This document shows positions 1 through 11,347 of a DNA stretch of 64,000 nt, piece after piece. Numbering within the stretch: the first letter of the stretch is position 1; each line of letters begins with the position of its first letter. Origin of the DNA: Pseudomonas sp. FP2335 (lineage in GTDB: Bacteria; Pseudomonadota; Gammaproteobacteria; Pseudomonadales; Pseudomonadaceae); NCBI RefSeq assembly GCF_030687535.1, contig NZ_CP117437.1, forward strand, positions 3,679,501 through 3,743,500, read 5' to 3'. The notes under the pieces are model-generated. The model did not search any database and was not told the origin of the DNA. It saw nothing but the letters and a program-made list of their open reading frames with translations. The position numbers and the translations under genes were made by a program.

Positions 1-70
1 ATCCCGTCGCATTCCCCCGCCAGACCCGACATGACCGCCTAGGCTTCTGGTCAGCGAGCAGCCCTGCCCA

Positions 71-83
71 TGCATTGAATGCA
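71..83. promoter_or_regulatory. 13-bp palindrome in the aceA leader
   Basis: TGCATT-G-AATGCA is a perfect odd-length palindrome lying 48 bases before the aceA start codon. It could be an operator or an RNA hairpin; no regulator is assigned. The rest of the aceA promoter is probably cut by the window edge. Confidence 0.3.
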
Positions 84-131
84 CGGCTGGAAAACGGATC
101 TTCTAAACAAGACGCGACGAGGTTTACTCCC

Positions 132-1457
132 ATGGCACTGACACGCGAACAGCAAATTGCAGCCCTCGAAAAAGACTGGGCTGAAAACCCACGCTGGAAA
201 GGCGTGACCCGCGCTTATTCCGCTGCTGACGTCGTCCGCCTGCGTGGCTCGGTTCAACCTGAGCACACCTTTGCAAAACTCGGCGCCGAGAAGCTGTGGA
301 ACCTGGTCACCCAAGGGGCCAAGCCTTCCTTCCGTCCCGACAAAGATTTCGTCAACTGCATGGGCGCCCTTACTGGCGGCCAGGCAGTCCAACAGGTAAA
401 AGCCGGTATCCAGGCGATCTACCTGTCCGGCTGGCAAGTGGCAGCGGACAACAACTCCGCTGAATCCATGTACCCCGACCAATCGCTGTACCCGGTGGAC
501 TCGGTTCCAACCGTGGTCAAGCGCATCAACAACTCGTTCCGTCGTGCCGACCAGATCCAGTGGAAAGCCGGCAAGAACCCGGGCGACGCAGGCTACATCG
601 ACTACTTCGCACCTATCGTGGCTGACGCAGAAGCCGGCTTCGGCGGCGTACTGAACGCCTACGAGCTGATGAAGAGCATGATCGAGGCTGGCGCTGCCGG
701 CGTGCACTTCGAAGACCAACTGGCTTCGGTGAAGAAATGCGGCCACATGGGCGGCAAGGTACTGGTCCCAACCCAGGAAGCCGTACAGAAACTGACTGCT
801 GCCCGTCTGGCGGCTGACGTTGCCGGCACGCCAACCATCATCCTGGCGCGTACCGACGCCAACGCGGCTGACTTGCTGACCTCGGATTGCGACCCGTACG
901 ACAAGCCGTTCGTCACTGGCGAACGTACCCAGGAAGGCTTCTACAAAGTCCGCGCCGGCCTGGACCAAGCCATTGCCCGTGGCCTGGCCTACGCCCCGTA
1001 TGCCGACCTGATCTGGTGCGAAACCGCCAAGCCGGACCTGGACGAAGCCCGTCGCTTCGCTGAAGCGATCAAGAAGGAATACCCGGACCAACTGCTGTCC
1101 TACAACTGCTCGCCTTCTTTCAACTGGAAGAAGAACCTGGACGACGCGACCATCGCCAAGTTCCAGCGCGAACTGTCCGCCATGGGCTACAAGCACCAGT
1201 TCATCACCCTGGCCGGCATCCACAACATGTGGCACAGCATGTTCAACCTGGCGCATGACTACGCCCGCAACGACATGACTGCCTACGTGAAGCTGCAGGA
1301 GCAGGAATTCGCTGACGCCGCCAAGGGTTACACTTTCGTGGCGCACCAGCAGGAAGTGGGCACCGGCTACTTCGACGACATGACCACCGTGATCCAGGGC
1401 GGCACCTCGTCCGTGACCGCACTGACCGGCTCGACCGAAGAAGAGCAGTTCCACTAA
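132..1457 (+). CDS. aceA: Isocitrate lyase
   Basis: Cleaves isocitrate to glyoxylate and succinate, the first step of the glyoxylate bypass used for growth on acetate and fatty acids. The 441-residue product has the usual length of the short bacterial form. The lyase signature with the catalytic cysteine, KKCGHMGGK, is present near residues 195-203, followed by the metal- and substrate-binding segments ARTDAN and YNCSPSFNW. The ATG at 132 (MALTREQQ) was chosen because it gives the family N-terminus; an in-frame start 57 bases upstream would add a non-conserved leader. A stable terminator follows, so the gene is probably transcribed alone. In P. aeruginosa and P. fluorescens aceA also lies beside the nuo operon. 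Confidence 0.97.
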   Translation: MALTREQQIAALEKDWAENPRWKGVTRAYSAADVVRLRGSVQPEHTFAKLGAEKLWNLVTQGAKPSFRPDKDFVNCMGALTGGQAVQQVKAGIQAIYLSGWQVAADNNSAESMYPDQSLYPVDSVPTVVKRINNSFRRADQIQWKAGKNPGDAGYIDYFAPIVADAEAGFGGVLNAYELMKSMIEAGAAGVHFEDQLASVKKCGHMGGKVLVPTQEAVQKLTAARLAADVAGTPTIILARTDANAADLLTSDCDPYDKPFVTGERTQEGFYKVRAGLDQAIARGLAYAPYADLIWCETAKPDLDEARRFAEAIKKEYPDQLLSYNCSPSFNWKKNLDDATIAKFQRELSAMGYKHQFITLAGIHNMWHSMFNLAHDYARNDMTAYVKLQEQEFADAAKGYTFVAHQQEVGTGYFDDMTTVIQGGTSSVTALTGSTEEEQFH

Positions 1458-1520
1458 GCACCGCCTACACGGCCACTGCAGCCCCAAGGAAGACCTAACC
1501 GCAGTGCCGCACAAAGATCA

Positions 1521-1549
1521 CGCCCCGACCTGTTCGGGGCGTTTTTTTG
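1521..1549 (+). terminator. Rho-independent terminator of aceA
   Basis: CGCCCCGA-CCTGT-TCGGGGCG hairpin followed directly by seven T residues, 63 bases after the aceA stop codon. Confidence 0.9.
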
Positions 1550-1587
1550 CACAGCTGAAAATCCGACTGACACAACACAGATCAAAA

Positions 1588-1677
1588 TGTGGGAGCTGGC
1601 TTGCCTGCGAGGGCAGTACACCAGCCACCGCATTCATTTGCTGACACACTGCCATCGCGGGCAAGCCCGCCCCCACA
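1588..1677. repeat. REPIN-like paired palindromic repeat, mixed arms
   Basis: Two short palindromic units face each other about 90 bases apart. The left arm starts TGTGGGAGCTGGCTTGCC and the right arm ends GGCAAGCCCGCCCCCACA. The arms are of two slightly different sequence types (CTGGCTTGCCTG against CGGGCTTGCCCG). Elements of this form are known in P. fluorescens as REPINs. Confidence 0.8.
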
Positions 1678-2116
1678 AGGGAAATGCATTCAGCCCGGAG
1701 ATTTTCGGCAAAACATTGATCCAGAGCGGTATTTGCGCGCGAAAAAACGGTTAAAAGATCCCCGCCGACAACTAAGCGACAATCAAGCAAGTAACGCTAA
1801 CTTTCCGCGCCGCACGAGAAACATTCGCTTAAACCCCACGCAAACAATATTCATTATCATTTGGCGCATAAAAACTTCGTTACAGGCTAAACAAAACACA
1901 TTTGATAAAATGCCCGCTAATGCCCGCTACACAAGGGCTACAGCCCCATCGAGGTGCACTATGTCCTTATTCCATCGAATAATTTCGCCATAGGAATTTT
2001 ACTTGCCCGGTGTTTAGCCATAAAATCACCGCGATTGATTGCAGTGCGACATATCGTCACTGCATCGTTACTTTTTCGAGCTCAGAGACCTTTGCTCTCT
2101 GTTAAGGATTTCCAGC
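1678..2116 (+). other. AT-rich nuo upstream region (promoter region)
   Basis: No gene is supported between the repeat and nuoA. The stretch is much AT-richer than its surroundings and probably holds the nuo promoter. It contains a tandem 10-mer (ATGCCCGCTA twice, 1910-1929) just after a possible -10 element (GATAAA, 1904-1909), and two palindromes nearer to nuoA that are listed separately. No convincing -35 element or ANR box was seen. Confidence 0.5.
2040..2064. promoter_or_regulatory. Inverted repeat upstream of nuoA
   Basis: TGCAGTG-N11-CACTGCA has perfect 7-base arms and ends 52 bases before the nuoA ATG. It may be an operator or the stem of a leader RNA. A second small inverted repeat, CAGAGA-N7-TCTCTG at 2083-2101, lies directly in front of the ribosome binding site. 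Confidence 0.35.
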
Positions 2117-2530
2117 ATGACCGAAGCGACAGGACTCATGGCCCACAACTGGGGCTTTGCCATTTTCCTCCTCGGTGTTGTCGGCCTCTGCGCCTTCATG
2201 CTCGGCGTCTCCAGCCTCCTCGGGTCAAAAGCCTGGGGCCGCAGCAAGAATGAACCGTTCGAGTCCGGCATGCTGCCTACAGGTGGCGCCCGCTTGCGGC
2301 TCTCAGCCAAATTCTATCTGGTCGCGATGCTGTTCGTGATCTTCGATATCGAAGCCCTCTTTCTCTTTGCCTGGTCTGTGTCCGTCCGCGAAAGCGGCTG
2401 GACCGGATTCGTCGAAGCTCTCGTTTTCATAGCAATTCTGTTGGCAGGCCTTGTCTACCTATTCCGAGTGGGCGCCCTTGATTGGGCTCCGGAAGCTCGT
2501 CGTAAGCGGCAAGCGAAGCTGAAACAATGA
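2117..2530 (+). CDS. nuoA: NADH-quinone oxidoreductase subunit A
   Basis: Small membrane subunit of respiratory complex I, at the junction between the hydrophilic and membrane arms. It is 137 residues with three hydrophobic helices, and the conserved loop [22 protein letters not shown] before helix two (split by family-conserved E and G residues) identifies it. The ATG at 2117 is chosen because AAGGA lies about 9 bases upstream and MTEATG is the expected Pseudomonas N-terminus; ATG 2138 is a weaker alternative. It is the first gene of the 13-gene nuo operon and ends 10 bases before nuoB. Confidence 0.95.
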   Translation: MTEATGLMAHNWGFAIFLLGVVGLCAFMLGVSSLLGSKAWGRSKNEPFESGMLPTGGARLRLSAKFYLVAMLFVIFDIEALFLFAWSVSVRESGWTGFVEALVFIAILLAGLVYLFRVGALDWAPEARRKRQAKLKQ

Positions 2531-2540
2531 GGCTTTGGCG

Positions 2541-3215
2541 ATGCAATACAATCTCACCAGGATCGACCCGGATGCTCCTAACGATCAGTACCCCATCGGC
2601 GAACGGGAAACCGTCTCCGATCCGTTAGAAGATCAAGTCCACAAAAACATCTACATGGGCAAGCTGGAAGACGTGCTGAGTGGCGCGGTCAACTGGGGGC
2701 GTAAGAACTCCCTGTGGCCGTACAACTTCGGTCTTTCGTGCTGCTACGTAGAGATGACCACCGCCTTCACGGCTCCCCATGACATCGCGCGCTTCGGCGC
2801 CGAGGTTATCCGGGCATCACCGCGCCAGGCGGATTTCATGGTTATCGCCGGCACCTGCTTCATCAAGATGGCGCCGATCATCCAGCGCCTCTACGAGCAA
2901 ATGCTTGAACCCAAGTGGGTGATCTCCATGGGTTCGTGCGCCAACTCCGGTGGCATGTACGACATCTACTCCGTAGTCCAAGGGGTGGACAAGTTCCTGC
3001 CCGTGGATGTCTACGTGCCTGGCTGCCCGCCTCGCCCTGAAGCGTTCTTGCAAGGCTTGATGCTGTTGCAGGAATCGATAGGCAAGGAACGTCGCCCACT
3101 GTCCTGGGTTGTCGGAGATCAAGGCGTGTATCGCGCCGAGATGCCTTCGCAAAAGGAACAGCGCCGCGAACAGCGAATCGCAGTCACCAACCTGCGCAGC
3201 CCTGACGAAGTCTGA
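2541..3215 (+). CDS. nuoB: NADH-quinone oxidoreductase subunit B
   Basis: Carries iron-sulfur cluster N2, the last electron carrier before quinone. The expected cysteines are all visible in the 224-residue protein: the tandem pair in GLSCCYVEM (67, 68), Cys133 in GSCANSGG and Cys162 in VPGCPPRPE. The ATG at 2541 (MQYNLTRID) is preferred to an in-frame TTG six bases earlier because it gives the family N-terminus. A 73-base gap separates it from nuoCD. Confidence 0.97.
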   Translation: MQYNLTRIDPDAPNDQYPIGERETVSDPLEDQVHKNIYMGKLEDVLSGAVNWGRKNSLWPYNFGLSCCYVEMTTAFTAPHDIARFGAEVIRASPRQADFMVIAGTCFIKMAPIIQRLYEQMLEPKWVISMGSCANSGGMYDIYSVVQGVDKFLPVDVYVPGCPPRPEAFLQGLMLLQESIGKERRPLSWVVGDQGVYRAEMPSQKEQRREQRIAVTNLRSPDEV

Positions 3216-3288
3216 TCCAGCACCGCTTCTTTTATAGAACGATACCCTGGCTTCATTCTTTACGTTGACCGAAAGCGATAAAAAAACC

Positions 3289-5073
3289 ATGACTACAGGC
3301 AGCGCTCTGTACATCCCGCCTTATAAGGCAGACGACCAGGATGTGGTCGTCGAACTCAATAACCGTTTCGGCCCTGACGCCTTCACCGCCCAGGCCACAC
3401 GTACCGGCATGCCGGTGCTGTGGGTGGCGCGCGCCAAGCTCGTCGAAGTCCTGACCTTCCTGCGTAACCTGCCCAAGCCGTACGTCATGCTCTATGACCT
3501 GCATGGCGTGGACGAACGTCTGCGCACCAAGCGTCAAGGGCTGCCGAGCGGCGCCGATTTCACCGTGTTCTACCACTTGATGTCGCTGGAGCGTAACAGC
3601 GACGTGATGATCAAGGTCGCGCTGTCCGAAAGCGACCTGAGCGTCCCGACCGTAACCGGTATCTGGCCGAATGCCAGCTGGTACGAGCGTGAAGTCTGGG
3701 ACATGTTCGGTATCGACTTCCCCGGCCACCCGCACCTGACGCGCATCATGATGCCGCCAACGTGGGAAGGTCACCCGCTGCGCAAGGACTTCCCTGCCCG
3801 CGCCACCGAATTCGATCCGTTCAGTCTCAACCTCGCCAAGCAACAGCTTGAAGAAGAGGCCGCGCGCTTCCGTCCGGAAGACTGGGGCATGAAACGCTCC
3901 GGCACCAACGAGGACTATATGTTCCTCAACCTGGGCCCGAACCACCCTTCGGCCCACGGTGCCTTCCGTATCATCCTGCAACTGGACGGCGAAGAAATCG
4001 TCGACTGCGTACCAGACATCGGCTACCACCACCGTGGTGCCGAGAAGATGGCCGAACGTCAGTCGTGGCACAGCTTCATCCCGTACACCGACCGTATCGA
4101 CTACCTCGGCGGCGTGATGAACAACCTGCCGTATGTGCTCTCGGTCGAGAAACTGGCCGGCATCAAGGTGCCAGACCGCGTCGACACCATCCGCATCATG
4201 ATGGCCGAGTTCTTCCGGATCACCAGCCACCTGCTGTTCCTGGGTACCTACATCCAGGACGTCGGCGCCATGACCCCGGTGTTCTTCACCTTCACCGACC
4301 GTCAGCGCGCCTACAAGGTCATCGAAGCCATCACCGGTTTCCGCCTGCACCCGGCCTGGTATCGCATCGGTGGCGTGGCCCACGACCTGCCGAACGGCTG
4401 GGAACGCCTGGTTAAAGAGTTCATCGACTGGATGCCAAAGCGTCTGGACGAGTACCAAAAGGCCGCGCTGGACAACAGTATTCTCAAGGGCCGTACCATC
4501 GGCGTCGCCCAGTACAACACCAAGGAGGCCCTGGAGTGGGGTGTCACTGGTGCTGGCCTGCGTTCCACCGGCTGTGATTTCGACGTGCGTAAAGCCCGCC
4601 CGTACTCCGGCTACGAGAACTTCGAGTTCGAAGTACCGCTGGCAGCCAATGGCGACGCCTACGACCGTTGCATCGTGCGCGTCGAAGAAATGCGCCAGAG
4701 CCTGAAGATCATCGAGCAGTGCATGCGCAACATGCCGGCAGGTCCGTACAAGGCGGATCACCCGCTGACCACGCCGCCGCCGAAAGAGCGCACGCTGCAG
4801 CACATCGAAACCCTGATCACGCACTTCCTGCAGGTTTCGTGGGGTCCGGTCATGCCGGCCAATGAATCCTTCCAGATGATCGAAGCGACCAAGGGTATCA
4901 ACAGTTATTACCTGACGAGCGATGGCGGCACCATGAGCTACCGCACCCGGATCCGTACCCCAAGCTTTGCCCACTTGCAGCAGATCCCTTCGGTGATCAA
5001 AGGCGAGATGGTCGCGGACTTGATTGCGTACCTGGGTAGTATCGATTTCGTTATGGCCGACGTGGACCGCTAA
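3289..5073 (+). CDS. nuoCD: NADH-quinone oxidoreductase fused subunits C and D
   Basis: Single 594-residue polypeptide joining the NuoC (30 kDa) domain, roughly residues 1-190, to the NuoD (49 kDa) quinone-site domain, roughly 205-594, as in E. coli and other gammaproteobacteria. NuoC features include the [12 protein letters not shown] segment; NuoD shows [11 protein letters not shown] and the conserved C-terminal [11 protein letters not shown]. NuoD lines the quinone cavity together with NuoB. The ATG at 3289 gives [18 protein letters not shown]; an upstream in-frame start would add eight unconserved residues. nuoE begins 2 bases after the stop. Confidence 0.97.
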   Translation: MTTGSALYIPPYKADDQDVVVELNNRFGPDAFTAQATRTGMPVLWVARAKLVEVLTFLRNLPKPYVMLYDLHGVDERLRTKRQGLPSGADFTVFYHLMSLERNSDVMIKVALSESDLSVPTVTGIWPNASWYEREVWDMFGIDFPGHPHLTRIMMPPTWEGHPLRKDFPARATEFDPFSLNLAKQQLEEEAARFRPEDWGMKRSGTNEDYMFLNLGPNHPSAHGAFRIILQLDGEEIVDCVPDIGYHHRGAEKMAERQSWHSFIPYTDRIDYLGGVMNNLPYVLSVEKLAGIKVPDRVDTIRIMMAEFFRITSHLLFLGTYIQDVGAMTPVFFTFTDRQRAYKVIEAITGFRLHPAWYRIGGVAHDLPNGWERLVKEFIDWMPKRLDEYQKAALDNSILKGRTIGVAQYNTKEALEWGVTGAGLRSTGCDFDVRKARPYSGYENFEFEVPLAANGDAYDRCIVRVEEMRQSLKIIEQCMRNMPAGPYKADHPLTTPPPKERTLQHIETLITHFLQVSWGPVMPANESFQMIEATKGINSYYLTSDGGTMSYRTRIRTPSFAHLQQIPSVIKGEMVADLIAYLGSIDFVMADVDR

Positions 5074-5075
5074 GC

Positions 5076-5573
5076 ATGAACAGCACGCTTATCCAGACAG
5101 ACCGTTTCACCCTGAGTGAAACCGAGCGCTCGGCCATCGAGCACGAGCTGCATCACTACGAAGACCCGCGCGCGGCGTCGATCGAAGCCTTGAAGATCGT
5201 CCAGAAGGAACGTGGCTGGGTGCCGGACGGCGCCCTCTACGCCATCGGCGAGATCCTCGGCATCCCTGCCAGCGACGTTGAAGGCGTGGCTACGTTCTAC
5301 AGCCAGATCTTCCGCCAGCCAGTGGGCCGCCACATCATTCGCGTGTGCGACAGCATGGTCTGCTACATCGGCGGCCACGAATCGGTGGTCGACGCGATCC
5401 AGACCAAACTCGGCATCGGCCTCGGCCAGACCACTGCAGACGGGCGCTTCACCCTGCTGCCGGTGTGCTGCCTGGGCAACTGCGACAAGGCGCCGGCGTT
5501 GATGATCGACGACGACACATTCGGTGACGTACAGGCAGCTGGCGTGACCCAATTGCTCGAGGGCTACCCATGA
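5076..5573 (+). CDS. nuoE: NADH-quinone oxidoreductase subunit E
   Basis: Holds the [2Fe-2S] cluster N1a of the NADH-oxidising module. The thioredoxin-like domain of this 165-residue protein shows the ligand pattern C-x4-C (Cys91, Cys96, in RVCDSMVC) and CLGNC (Cys132, Cys136). Its stop overlaps the nuoF start (ATGA), indicating coupled translation of the two partners of the flavin module. Confidence 0.97.
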   Translation: MNSTLIQTDRFTLSETERSAIEHELHHYEDPRAASIEALKIVQKERGWVPDGALYAIGEILGIPASDVEGVATFYSQIFRQPVGRHIIRVCDSMVCYIGGHESVVDAIQTKLGIGLGQTTADGRFTLLPVCCLGNCDKAPALMIDDDTFGDVQAAGVTQLLEGYP

Positions 5574-6925
5574 CCCTGACATCTTTCGGCCCGGCCAACC
5601 TGATCAAGCGTTCGCCTGAAACCCACCCGCTGACCTGGCGCCTGCGTGACGATGCCGAGCCGGTATGGCTCGACGAGTACCAGGCCAAGAACGGTTACGC
5701 GGCGGCGCGCAAAGCCTTCGCCGACATGGCCCAGGACGACATTGTCCAGACCGTGAAGGACGCCGGCCTCAAAGGTCGCGGCGGTGCAGGCTTCCCCACG
5801 GGGGTTAAGTGGGGCCTGATGCCCAAGGACGAATCCATCAACATCCGCTACCTGCTGTGCAACGCGGATGAAATGGAGCCGAACACCTGGAAAGACCGCA
5901 TGCTGATGGAGCAACTGCCCCATCTGCTGATCGAAGGCATGCTGATCAGTGCCCGCGCACTGAAAACCTACCGCGGCTATATCTTCCTGCGTGGCGAGTA
6001 CACCACCGCCGCCAAGCACCTCAACCGTGCCGTGGAAGAAGCCAAGGCCGCGGGCCTGCTGGGCAAGAATATCCTCGGTTCGGGCTTTGACTTCGAACTG
6101 TTCGTGCACACCGGCGCCGGGCGTTACATCTGCGGTGAAGAGACCGCACTGATCAACTCCCTCGAAGGCCGCCGCGCCAACCCGCGCTCCAAGCCGCCCT
6201 TCCCTGCCGCCGTAGGCGTGTGGGGCAAGCCGACCTGTGTGAACAACGTAGAAACCCTGTGCAACGTGCCGGCGATCATCGCCGACGGCGTGGACTGGTA
6301 CAAATCGTTGGCCCGCGAAGGCAGCGAAGACATGGGCACCAAGCTCATGGGCTTCTCCGGCAAGGTCAAGAACCCTGGCCTGTGGGAACTGCCGTTCGGC
6401 GTGACCGCACGCGAGCTGTTCGAGGACTACGCCGGCGGCATGCGCGACGGCTACACCTTGAAAGCCTGGCAACCAGGCGGCGCCGGCACCGGTTTCCTGC
6501 TGCCCGAGCACCTCGACGCCCAGATGTATGCCGGCGGCATCGGCAAGGTCGGCACCCGGATGGGTACGGGCCTGGCGATGGCGGTGGACAACACCGTTAA
6601 CATGGTCTCGCTGCTGCGCAACATGGAGCAGTTCTTTGCCCGTGAATCCTGCGGCTTCTGCACCCCATGCCGCGATGGCCTGCCGTGGAGCGTCAAGCTG
6701 CTGATGGCCCTGGAAAAAGGCGAAGGCCGCGAGGGTGACATCGAGACCCTGCTGGGTCTGGTCGGTTTCCTCGGCCCGGGCAAGACCTTCTGTGCTCACG
6801 CACCGGGCGCCGTAGAGCCATTGGGCAGCGCAATCAAATACTTCCGCTCGGAGTTCGAAGCCGGTATCGCGCCTACCAGCGCCGCCGTCCCGCCTCTGGC
6901 GAAGCCGATCGTAGTCGGCGCGTAA
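5570..6925 (+). CDS. nuoF: NADH-quinone oxidoreductase subunit F
   Basis: Binds NADH, FMN and cluster N3, where electrons enter complex I. The 451-residue protein shows the glycine-rich NADH/FMN segment [13 protein letters not shown] (around residues 70-82), the FMN site [13 protein letters not shown], and the N3 ligands in [12 protein letters not shown] with the fourth cysteine in [10 protein letters not shown]. It overlaps nuoE by four bases. It is followed by a 134-base gap with a hairpin, the longest gap inside the operon. Confidence 0.97.
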   Translation: MTLTSFGPANLIKRSPETHPLTWRLRDDAEPVWLDEYQAKNGYAAARKAFADMAQDDIVQTVKDAGLKGRGGAGFPTGVKWGLMPKDESINIRYLLCNADEMEPNTWKDRMLMEQLPHLLIEGMLISARALKTYRGYIFLRGEYTTAAKHLNRAVEEAKAAGLLGKNILGSGFDFELFVHTGAGRYICGEETALINSLEGRRANPRSKPPFPAAVGVWGKPTCVNNVETLCNVPAIIADGVDWYKSLAREGSEDMGTKLMGFSGKVKNPGLWELPFGVTARELFEDYAGGMRDGYTLKAWQPGGAGTGFLLPEHLDAQMYAGGIGKVGTRMGTGLAMAVDNTVNMVSLLRNMEQFFARESCGFCTPCRDGLPWSVKLLMALEKGEGREGDIETLLGLVGFLGPGKTFCAHAPGAVEPLGSAIKYFRSEFEAGIAPTSAAVPPLAKPIVVGA

Positions 6926-6933
6926 CGCTTAAA

Positions 6934-6962
6934 AAGCGAAGGGTCCGTGCCCTTCGCTTTCT
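6934..6962 (+). terminator. Hairpin between nuoF and nuoG (possible attenuator)
   Basis: AGCGAAGGG-TCCGTG-CCCTTCGCT is a perfect 9-base stem followed by TTCT. It begins just after the nuoF stop and lies inside the operon. The short U-tract suggests partial termination or an RNA processing or stability hairpin rather than a full stop, because nuoG-N have no other obvious promoter. Confidence 0.55.
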
Positions 6963-7059
6963 CATGTGCTGACGCCTTGATGGCTGTGTAGATGCACATG
7001 AATAACAAGATTCCATTAGCCACGCCCGCTGACAACGGGCCAACGAAGAACTTTGAACC

Positions 7060-9774
7060 ATGGCCACTATCCACGTAGACGGCAAAGCGCTCGAAGTCGA
7101 TGGGGCAGACAACCTGTTACAGGCGTGTCTGTCACTCGGCCTCGATATTCCGTATTTCTGCTGGCACCCCGCACTTGGTAGCGTCGGTGCCTGTCGCCAG
7201 TGCGCGGTCAAGCAATACACCGACGAAAACGACACCCGTGGTCGTATCGTCATGTCCTGCATGACCCCAGCCACCGACAACACCTGGATTTCCATCGATG
7301 ATGAGGAATCCAAGGCGTTCCGCGCCAGTGTCGTCGAATGGCTGATGACCAACCACCCCCACGACTGCCCGGTCTGTGAGGAAGGCGGTCACTGCCACCT
7401 GCAAGACATGACAGTGATGACCGGCCACAACGAGCGCCGTTATCGCTTCACCAAGCGTACCCACCAGAACCAGGACCTCGGCCCGTTCATTTCCCACGAA
7501 ATGAACCGCTGCATCGCCTGCTATCGTTGCGTGCGCTTCTATAAAGACTACGCCGGCGGCACCGACCTCGGCGTGTTCGGCGCCCACGACAACGTGTACT
7601 TCGGTCGCGTTGAAGATGGCGTGCTCGAAAGCGAGTTCTCCGGCAACCTCACCGAGGTCTGCCCGACCGGTGTATTCACCGACAAGACTCACTCCGAGCG
7701 CTACAACCGTAAGTGGGACATGCAGTTCGCCCCGAGCATCTGCCATGGCTGCTCCAGCGGTTGCAACATCTCCCCGGGCGAGCGCTACGGCGAACTGCGT
7801 CGGATCGAAAACCGCTTCAACGGTTCGGTCAACCAGTACTTCCTGTGCGACCGTGGCCGTTTCGGCTATGGCTACGTCAACCGCGAAGACCGCCCACGCC
7901 AGCCACTGCTGGCCAACGGCGGCAAGCTGAGCCTGGACGAAGCGCTGGATAAAGCCGCCGACCTGCTGCGCGGCCGCAATATCGTCGGTATCGGTTCGCC
8001 CCGCGCCAGCCTCGAAAGCAACTTCGCGTTGCGCGAACTGGTCGGTGCCGAGCACTTCTACAGCGGTATCGAAGCCGCTGAGCTGGAGCGCATCCGCCTG
8101 GTCCTGCAAGTGCTGAACGACAGCCCGCTGCCAGTCCCGAACATGCGCGACATCGAAGACCACGACGCGATTTTCGTGCTCGGCGAAGACCTGACCCAGA
8201 CCGCTGCCCGCGTGGCCCTGTCGCTGCGTCAGTCGGTCAAGGGCAAGGCCGAAGAAATGGCCGACGCCATGCGCGTCCAGCCATGGCTCGACGCGGCGGT
8301 GAAAAACATCGGCCAGCACGCGCTGAACCCGCTGTTTATTGCCAGCCTGGCTGAAACCAAGCTCGACGACATCGCCGAAGAATGTGTGCACGCCGCACCA
8401 GACGACCTGGCCCGCATCGGTTTTGCCGTGGCCCACGCCCTCGACGCCAGTGCGCCTGCCGTCGAAGGCCTGGACAGCGAAGCCGTCGCACTGGCCCAGC
8501 GTATCGCCGACGCCCTGCTGGCCGCCAAGCGTCCATTGATCATTGCCGGCACCTCGTTGGGTTCCAAGGCGCTGATCGAAGCCGCCGCCAACATCGCCAA
8601 GGCCTTGAAGCTGCGCGACAAGAACGGTTCCATCAGCCTGGTCGTGCCGGAAGCCAACAGCCTTGGCCTGGCCATGCTCGGTGGCGAGTCCCTGGACGCC
8701 GGCCTGCAAGCGGTGATCGACGGCAACGCCGACGCCATCGTGGTGCTGGAAAACGACCTGTACACCCGCACCGATGCCGCCAAGGTTGACGCGGCACTGG
8801 ACGCTGCCAAGGTCCTGATCGTCGCCGATCACCAGAAGACCGCCACCAGCGACCGTGCCGACCTGGTGCTGCCAGCCGCCACCTTCGCCGAAGGCGACGG
8901 TACCCTGGTCAGCCAGGAAGGCCGTGCCCAGCGCTTCTTCCAGGTGTTCGATCCGAAGTACATGGACGCCAGCATCCTGGTTCACGAAGGCTGGCGCTGG
9001 CTGCATGCCCTGCGCGCCACCCTGCTGAACCAGCCGATCGACTGGACCCAGCTCGACCATGTGACCGCTGCCACCGCCGCGAGCGCGCCGCAACTGGCCC
9101 GCATCGTCGACGCCGCGCCGTCCGCCGCGTTCCGCATCAAGGGCATGAAACTGGCCCGTGAGCCGCTGCGTTACTCCGGTCGTACCGCCATGCGCGCCAA
9201 CATCAGCGTGCACGAACCGCGTACTCCGCAAGACACGGATACCGCGTTCGCCTTCTCCATGGAAGGTTACTCGGGGTCGGCCGAACCGCGTCAGCAGGTG
9301 CCATTCGCCTGGTCGCCGGGCTGGAACTCGCCGCAGGCCTGGAACAAGTTCCAGGACGAAGTCGGTGGTCATATCCGCGCTGGCGACCCGGGCACCCGCC
9401 TGATCGAAAGCACCGGTGATTCGCTGAACTGGTTCGCCGCCGTCCCGCGTCCGTTCAACCCGGCCCAGGGCACCTGGCAGGTTGTGCCGTTCTTCCACCT
9501 GTTCGGCAGCGAAGAGAACTCTTCCAAAGCCGCGCCGGTGCAAAGTCGCATTCCTGAAGCCTACGTGTCGCTGGCCAAGTCCGAAGCCGACCGCCTGGGC
9601 GTCAACGACGGTGCCCTGCTCAGCCTGACCGTGGCCGGCCAGACCCTGCGTCTGCCGCTGCGCATCAATGAAGAGCTGGGCGCTGGCCTGGTTGCACTGC
9701 CTAAAGGCATCGCCGGCATTCCAGCGGCGATCTTCGGCAAAACCGTTGACGGTCTGCAGGAGGCAGCGCAATGA
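7060..9774 (+). CDS. nuoG: NADH-quinone oxidoreductase subunit G
   Basis: Large peripheral subunit (904 residues) that carries clusters N1b, N4 and N5 in its N-terminal 220 residues. The ferredoxin-type ligands are in GACRQCAV, a His/Cys N5 site in [16 protein letters not shown], and N4 cysteines in CIACYRC. It also has the additional C-x2-C-x3-C motif [10 protein letters not shown] plus a later cysteine (FLCDRG), which corresponds to the distant cluster N7 found in E. coli-type NuoG. The remainder is a molybdopterin-oxidoreductase-like fold without cofactor. It shares ATGA with nuoH. Confidence 0.97.
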   Translation: MATIHVDGKALEVDGADNLLQACLSLGLDIPYFCWHPALGSVGACRQCAVKQYTDENDTRGRIVMSCMTPATDNTWISIDDEESKAFRASVVEWLMTNHPHDCPVCEEGGHCHLQDMTVMTGHNERRYRFTKRTHQNQDLGPFISHEMNRCIACYRCVRFYKDYAGGTDLGVFGAHDNVYFGRVEDGVLESEFSGNLTEVCPTGVFTDKTHSERYNRKWDMQFAPSICHGCSSGCNISPGERYGELRRIENRFNGSVNQYFLCDRGRFGYGYVNREDRPRQPLLANGGKLSLDEALDKAADLLRGRNIVGIGSPRASLESNFALRELVGAEHFYSGIEAAELERIRLVLQVLNDSPLPVPNMRDIEDHDAIFVLGEDLTQTAARVALSLRQSVKGKAEEMADAMRVQPWLDAAVKNIGQHALNPLFIASLAETKLDDIAEECVHAAPDDLARIGFAVAHALDASAPAVEGLDSEAVALAQRIADALLAAKRPLIIAGTSLGSKALIEAAANIAKALKLRDKNGSISLVVPEANSLGLAMLGGESLDAGLQAVIDGNADAIVVLENDLYTRTDAAKVDAALDAAKVLIVADHQKTATSDRADLVLPAATFAEGDGTLVSQEGRAQRFFQVFDPKYMDASILVHEGWRWLHALRATLLNQPIDWTQLDHVTAATAASAPQLARIVDAAPSAAFRIKGMKLAREPLRYSGRTAMRANISVHEPRTPQDTDTAFAFSMEGYSGSAEPRQQVPFAWSPGWNSPQAWNKFQDEVGGHIRAGDPGTRLIESTGDSLNWFAAVPRPFNPAQGTWQVVPFFHLFGSEENSSKAAPVQSRIPEAYVSLAKSEADRLGVNDGALLSLTVAGQTLRLPLRINEELGAGLVALPKGIAGIPAAIFGKTVDGLQEAAQ

Positions 9775-10778
9775 CTTGGTTCACTCCTGAAGTGATCGAC
9801 GTGATCATCTCGGTGGTCAAGGCCATCGTGATCCTGTTGGCCGTGGTCGTTGCGGGCGCCCTGCTCAGCTTCGTCGAACGTCGCCTGCTGGGCTGGTGGC
9901 AGGACCGTTACGGTCCGAACCGCGTTGGCCCGTTCGGCATGTTCCAGATCGCGGCCGACATGCTGAAGATGTTCTTCAAGGAAGACTGGACCCCGCCCTT
10001 TGCCGACAAGGTGATCTTCACCCTGGCACCGGTGGTGGCCATGAGCGCCTTGCTGATCGCCTTCGCGATCATCCCGATCACCCCGACCTGGGGCGTGGCG
10101 GACCTGAACATCGGCTTGCTGTTCTTCTTCGCCATGGCCGGTTTGTCGGTCTACGCGGTGCTGTTCGCCGGTTGGTCGAGCAACAACAAGTTCGCCCTGC
10201 TGGGCAGCTTGCGGGCCTCGGCCCAGACCGTGTCCTACGAAGTGTTCATGGGCCTCGCGCTGATGGGCATCGTGGTGCAGGTCGGCTCGTTCAACATGCG
10301 CGACATCGTCGAGTACCAGGCGCAGAACCTGTGGTTCATCATTCCGCAGTTCTTCGGCTTCTGTACCTTCTTCATCGCTGGCGTCGCCGTGACTCACCGT
10401 CACCCGTTCGACCAGCCGGAAGCGGAACAGGAACTGGCCGACGGCTACCACATCGAATACGCCGGCATGAAATGGGGCATGTTCTTCGTTGGTGAGTACA
10501 TCGGCATCATCTTGATCTCGGCCCTGCTGGTCACGCTGTTCTTCGGCGGCTGGCACGGTCCGTTCGGCATCCTGCCGCAGTTGGCGTTCTTCTGGTTCTT
10601 CCTGAAGACCGCGTTCTTCATCATGTTGTTTATCCTGCTGCGCGCTTCCATTCCGCGTCCACGATACGACCAGGTGATGGATTTCAGCTGGCGCTTCTGC
10701 CTGCCGCTGACCCTGATCAATTTGCTGGTGACGGCTGCCGTTGTGTTGTTGAACACGCCCGCCGGCGCGGTTCAGTGA
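9771..10778 (+). CDS. nuoH: NADH-quinone oxidoreductase subunit H
   Basis: Membrane subunit of 335 residues with about eight helices; forms the quinone access channel and links the redox module to the proton-pumping arm. Family motifs seen are [18 protein letters not shown] near the start and the acidic loop [20 protein letters not shown], which faces the quinone site. It starts inside the nuoG stop codon and is followed 11 bases later by nuoI with a GAGGA ribosome binding site. Confidence 0.97.
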   Translation: MTWFTPEVIDVIISVVKAIVILLAVVVAGALLSFVERRLLGWWQDRYGPNRVGPFGMFQIAADMLKMFFKEDWTPPFADKVIFTLAPVVAMSALLIAFAIIPITPTWGVADLNIGLLFFFAMAGLSVYAVLFAGWSSNNKFALLGSLRASAQTVSYEVFMGLALMGIVVQVGSFNMRDIVEYQAQNLWFIIPQFFGFCTFFIAGVAVTHRHPFDQPEAEQELADGYHIEYAGMKWGMFFVGEYIGIILISALLVTLFFGGWHGPFGILPQLAFFWFFLKTAFFIMLFILLRASIPRPRYDQVMDFSWRFCLPLTLINLLVTAAVVLLNTPAGAVQ

Positions 10779-10789
10779 GGATTTGACCC

Positions 10790-11338
10790 ATGTTCAAATA
10801 TATTGGCGACATCGTTAAGGGTACCGGTACCCAGTTGCGAAGCCTGGTGATGGTGTTCGGTCACGGCTTTCGCAAACGCGACACCCTGCAATACCCGGAA
10901 GAAGCGGTGTACCTGCCGCCGCGCTATCGCGGCCGTATCGTACTGACCCGCGACCCCGATGGCGAAGAGCGTTGCGTAGCCTGCAACCTGTGCGCCGTGG
11001 CGTGCCCGGTGGGTTGCATCTCCCTGCAGAAAGCTGAAACCGAAGACGGTCGCTGGTACCCGGACTTCTTCCGCATCAACTTCTCGCGCTGCATTTTCTG
11101 CGGCCTCTGCGAGGAAGCTTGCCCGACCACCGCAATCCAGCTGACCCCGGATTTCGAGATGGCCGAGTTCAAACGTCAGGACCTGGTGTACGAGAAAGAA
11201 GATCTTCTGATCTCTGGTCCCGGTAAAAACCCTGATTACAACTTCTATCGTGTTGCAGGTATGGCCGTTGCCGGTAAGCCGAAAGGCGCCGCACAAAACG
11301 AAGCCGAGCCGATCAACGTGAAGAGCTTGCTGCCTTAA
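10790..11338 (+). CDS. nuoI: NADH-quinone oxidoreductase subunit I
   Basis: Ferredoxin-like subunit with two [4Fe-4S] clusters (N6a, N6b) that connect NuoG to NuoB. Both C-x2-C-x2-C-x3-CP motifs are intact: [12 protein letters not shown] and [12 protein letters not shown]. Length 182 residues, typical for the pseudomonad protein. AAGGAAG precedes the following nuoJ start. Confidence 0.97.
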   Translation: MFKYIGDIVKGTGTQLRSLVMVFGHGFRKRDTLQYPEEAVYLPPRYRGRIVLTRDPDGEERCVACNLCAVACPVGCISLQKAETEDGRWYPDFFRINFSRCIFCGLCEEACPTTAIQLTPDFEMAEFKRQDLVYEKEDLLISGPGKNPDYNFYRVAGMAVAGKPKGAAQNEAEPINVKSLLP

Positions 11339-11347
11339 GGAAGAAAG

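Noticed and set aside
51..1514. 487-codon open frame antisense to aceA
   Set aside because: aceA is certain and full length; high GC3 makes long stop-free antisense frames common here. The predicted protein is low-complexity and matches no family.
1899..1912. ANR/FNR box near CATTTGATAAAATG
   Set aside because: The TTGAT half is present but there is no ATCAA half at the required spacing.
1589..1993. 134-codon plus-strand open frame upstream of nuoA
   Set aside because: It starts inside the REPIN and runs through the AT-rich promoter region; no ribosome binding site and no family resemblance.
7132..9771. 879-codon open frame antisense to nuoG, with similar long ones antisense to nuoCD, nuoL, nuoM, nuoN and mrpA
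   Set aside because: All mirror well-supported genes, have biased composition rich in H, Q, G, V and R, and lack plausible domains.
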